Positions 6,085 through 8,141 of a DNA stretch of 8,141 nucleotides are shown here, piece after piece; position 1 is the stretch's first letter, and each line of letters begins with the position of its first letter. The notes under the pieces were generated by a model that saw only the letters and a program-made list of their open reading frames with translations, made no database searches and was not told the origin of the DNA. The position numbers and the translations under genes are program-made. This stretch comes from Burkholderiaceae bacterium (GTDB lineage Bacteria; Pseudomonadota; Gammaproteobacteria; Burkholderiales; Burkholderiaceae_C): assembly GCA_023260355.1 (NCBI GenBank), contig JALQVJ010000134.1, forward strand, positions 1 through 8,141. Reading direction: 5' to 3'.

Positions 6085-7251
6085 TCAGAAGGATCGCGGC
6101 AAACCCAGCACGTGTTCGGCCACGTAGCTGTAGATCAAGTTGGTGGAGATCGGTGCGACCTGATACAAGCGGGTTTCGCGAAACTTGCGCTCGATATCGT
6201 ATTCGCACGCAAAGCCAAAGCCGCCGTGGTACTGAATCGCCACGTTGGCGGCTTCCCAACTCGCCTTGGCGGCCAGGTACTTGGCCATATTGGCCTGGGT
6301 GCCACAAGGCAAGTGCGCATCGTACAAACTGCACGCATCAAAGCGCATCAAGTTGGCGGCCTCAGTCTCAATGAACGCATCCGCAATTGGGAACTGCACG
6401 CCTTGGTTTTGACCAATGGGGCGGCCAAACACCTCGCGCGTTTTGGTGTACTCGGTGACCCGGTCGATGAACCAATAGGCGTCACCAATACACTCCGCCG
6501 CGATCAGAGTGCGCTCGGCGTTCAAACCGTCGAGGATGTACTTGAAGCCCTTGCCCTCTTCACCAATCAAGTTCTCCTCTGGGATTTCCAGGTTTTCAAA
6601 GAACAATTCGTTGGTCTCGTGATTCACCATGTTCGGAATTGGGCGGACAGTGAGGCCCTTCTTTTGCGCCTCCTTCAAGTCGACCATGAAGATCGACATG
6701 CCTTCGCTCTTTTTCTTGACCTCGGCCAGAGGCGTCGTGCGCGCCAGCAGAATCATCCAATCGCTGTGCTGAATGCGGCTGATCCAGACCTTTTGGCCAT
6801 TGACCACATAGCGGTCGCCCTTCTTGACTGCCGTGGTCTTGATCTTGGTGGTGTCGGTTCCGGTGGTGGGCTCAGTCACACCCATCGATTGCAAGCGCCA
6901 CTCGCCGGTTGCGATCTTGGGCAAGTAATGCGCTTTTTGCTGCTCAGAGCCATGGCGCAACAACGTGCCCATGTTGTACATCTGACCGTGACAAGCGCCC
7001 GAGTTGCCCCCGCTGCGGTTGATCTCTTCCATGATCACCGTGGCTTCGGCGAGGCTCAGGCCTGAGCCACCGTACTCGGTGGGGATCATGGCCGCCATCC
7101 AGCCCGCCTTGGTCAAGGCGTCAACAAATGCCTCTGGGTATTCGCGCTTTTCGTCAACCTTGCGGTGGTACTCATCGGGGAACTCAGCACACAGGGCACG
7201 AACGCCGTCACGGATATCGGTGTACTGGTCATCAAAACGCGCTTTGAACAT
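6085..7251 (-). CDS. Acyl-CoA dehydrogenase
   Basis: A 388-residue FAD flavoenzyme, full family length, that introduces a 2,3 double bond into an acyl-CoA and passes electrons to electron-transfer flavoprotein. Visible landmarks: EYGGSGLSL (59-67), the flavin/substrate stretch GVTEPTTGTD (124-133), VNGQKVWIS (150-158), TREVFGRPIGQNQGVQFP (271-288) and HGGFGFACEYDIERKFRE (342-359). The catalytic base is not at the position used by medium-chain enzymes: that site (YEGT there) reads APIS here, with Pro367. Glu246 in LNAERTLIA sits where isovaleryl-CoA and long-chain dehydrogenases carry theirs. A GTG at 7254 is in frame, but AAGGA 6 nt before the ATG at 7251 favours the latter. It lies 38 nt after the hydratase gene, so the two are likely cotranscribed and act in successive steps. 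Confidence 0.94.
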   Translation of the reverse strand: MFKARFDDQYTDIRDGVRALCAEFPDEYHRKVDEKREYPEAFVDALTKAGWMAAMIPTEYGGSGLSLAEATVIMEEINRSGGNSGACHGQMYNMGTLLRHGSEQQKAHYLPKIATGEWRLQSMGVTEPTTGTDTTKIKTTAVKKGDRYVVNGQKVWISRIQHSDWMILLARTTPLAEVKKKSEGMSIFMVDLKEAQKKGLTVRPIPNMVNHETNELFFENLEIPEENLIGEEGKGFKYILDGLNAERTLIAAECIGDAYWFIDRVTEYTKTREVFGRPIGQNQGVQFPIADAFIETEAANLMRFDACSLYDAHLPCGTQANMAKYLAAKASWEAANVAIQYHGGFGFACEYDIERKFRETRLYQVAPISTNLIYSYVAEHVLGLPRSF

Positions 7252-7257
7252 CACTCT

Positions 7258-7263
7258 TCCTTT
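7258..7263 (-). promoter_or_regulatory. Ribosome binding site of the acyl-CoA dehydrogenase
   Basis: Minus-strand AAAGGA, 6 nt before the ATG at 7251 and only 3 nt before the in-frame GTG at 7254. The spacing supports the ATG start. Confidence 0.6.
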
Positions 7264-7289
7264 GCTTCATCTAAATCGGACCTGTTTAA

Positions 7290-8141
7290 TCAACCCTGAG
7301 ACAAGCTGACCTGCCCTTGCATCGTGAGGTAGCCATCGGCATCTCGCCCCCAGACGGACAGGCGCCCGTCCTCCAAAGGCTTGGCGCACAACTCAAACGG
7401 CTTCAAATCCAGAGTCGGGCGCACCGCCTTGAACTCAAACGCGGTCACCTGCGCACCGCCAAACTCACGCTCCACCAAATCAACCATCAGTGTGGCGATC
7501 AATGGCCCATGCACCACGAGCCCGGCGTAGCCTTCGACCTCGGTCGCGTAGGGCCGATCGTAATGGATGCGATGGGCGTTGAAGGTGAGCGCCGAGTAAC
7601 GAAACAGCGCCGTGGGGGTGGGCTCAAACGTGCGGCGAAATACCTCGTCCGTCGCAGCCAGTGTCGGTGCGGGCGTCGCTTGGCCAGCTTGCGGCGGGCT
7701 GCGGTAAACGATGTCTTGCTCCTCGCTCAAACACACACCCTGTGCATTGCTGACCTCGTGGCGCACCACAACAAATACCAACTCACCGGAGCGCCCTGAC
7801 TTTTGCTCAACGGACTGGATGCGAGAGACCACGCTTGCCTCGTCACCGACGCGCAAAGGGTTGGCTTCTTGCCACTGCAGGCGCCCCCCCGCCCACATGC
7901 GCCGAGGCAGTGGCACAGGGGGCAAAAATCCCCCTTTTTTGGGATGCCCATCCTCCGCAATATCGGCCTGAGCCGCCTGCGGCAAAAAGTAGAGCCAGCG
8001 CCCGAGCGGAGACACTCTGTCGCCATCGGTTGGCGGCGCACCATCTCTGTCCAACAGCGCGTGCAGACCACGCAATGGCGCGGCACGAATCACTTCGTGC
8101 TGGCTATCGGTGCGACCCACCCAGCTCTGCAGGTGCTTCAA
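7290..8141 (-). CDS. MaoC-like/hot-dog hydratase (mesaconyl-C4-CoA hydratase/HTD2-like), 5' end cut
   Basis: At least 283 residues, continuing past position 8141; the codon at the edge is TTG, so the true start probably lies just outside. It resembles the two-domain hot-dog hydratases annotated as MaoC N-terminal domain or mesaconyl-C4-CoA hydratase. The N-terminal half has the conserved GFLPPVPLPRRMWAGG (71-86 counted from the edge). The C-terminal half has FNAHRIHYDRPYA (187-199), the family form of the hydratase active-site motif, in which Asn/His replace the Asp/Asn of classical R-hydratases while His193 and Asp195 remain. GLVVHGPL (207-214) follows. It should add water to an enoyl-CoA in the cytoplasm; whether the substrate is mesaconyl-, itaconyl- or another branched enoyl-CoA is not readable. 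It precedes the acyl-CoA dehydrogenase by 38 nt, fitting the next beta-oxidation step. Confidence 0.88.
   Translation of the reverse strand: MKHLQSWVGRTDSQHEVIRAAPLRGLHALLDRDGAPPTDGDRVSPLGRWLYFLPQAAQADIAEDGHPKKGGFLPPVPLPRRMWAGGRLQWQEANPLRVGDEASVVSRIQSVEQKSGRSGELVFVVVRHEVSNAQGVCLSEEQDIVYRSPPQAGQATPAPTLAATDEVFRRTFEPTPTALFRYSALTFNAHRIHYDRPYATEVEGYAGLVVHGPLIATLMVDLVEREFGGAQVTAFEFKAVRPTLDLKPFELCAKPLEDGRLSVWGRDADGYLTMQGQVSLSQG

Noticed and set aside
6112..7065. Long plus-strand open frame (317 codons) opposite the acyl-CoA dehydrogenase
   Set aside because: Antisense shadow of a well-conserved gene in GC-rich DNA; its translation shows no recognisable domain.
7935..7946. Possible programmed frameshift at the A6G5 run of the hydratase coding strand
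   Set aside because: The reading frame is AAA AAA GGG, which does not match the phase of a standard X XXY YYZ slippery heptamer, and the frame stays open with conserved protein on both sides.
1..8141. Search for CRISPR arrays, tRNA genes, insertion sequences, toxin-antitoxin pairs or phage genes
   Set aside because: No spaced repeats, no cloverleaf-like stretches, and no transposase, integrase or small toxin-like proteins were seen; gaps between genes are all under 140 nt.

Overview
GC-rich, tightly packed bacterial DNA holding seven complete genes and two genes cut by the window edges. Gene content, short intergenic gaps, strong AGGAG-type ribosome binding sites on the minus-strand genes and the protein flavour (DUF2889, CaiB/AMACR family, MaoC-type hydratase) suggest a betaproteobacterium, probably Burkholderiales and perhaps Comamonadaceae. 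This placement is inferred from style, not from a marker gene.

Layout: (i) 1-1798, minus strand: a three-gene operon read right to left, made of a zinc-dependent alcohol dehydrogenase, a DUF2889 protein whose start overlaps the dehydrogenase stop (ATGA), and the first 31 residues of a short-chain dehydrogenase/reductase (SDR). (ii) 1799-1934: a divergent intergenic region that must hold the promoters of both flanking operons; it carries two small inverted repeats. (iii) 1935-4760, plus strand: an acyl-CoA synthetase followed by a family III CoA-transferase/racemase whose catalytic residues match alpha-methylacyl-CoA racemase. (iv) 4865-5428, plus strand: an exported glutathione peroxidase-like protein. 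(v) 5498-8141, minus strand, read right to left: a MaoC/hot-dog hydratase running off the right edge, an acyl-CoA dehydrogenase, and a small class II-type cytochrome c with a His-rich N-terminus.

Working model (inference): the set alcohol dehydrogenase + SDR + acyl-CoA synthetase + alpha-methylacyl-CoA racemase + acyl-CoA dehydrogenase + enoyl-CoA hydratase covers alcohol oxidation, CoA activation, epimerisation of a 2-methyl branch, alpha,beta-dehydrogenation and hydration. This is what breakdown of a methyl-branched (isoprenoid or side-chain type) alcohol or acid would need. No thiolase, aldehyde dehydrogenase, transporter or regulator lies in the window, so the pathway is only partly seen. 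The peroxidase and cytochrome may be unrelated neighbours.

No tRNA, rRNA, CRISPR array, insertion sequence or prophage sign was seen. The least understood items are the DUF2889 protein inside the dehydrogenase operon and the His-rich cytochrome. I found no clearly new multi-gene system.
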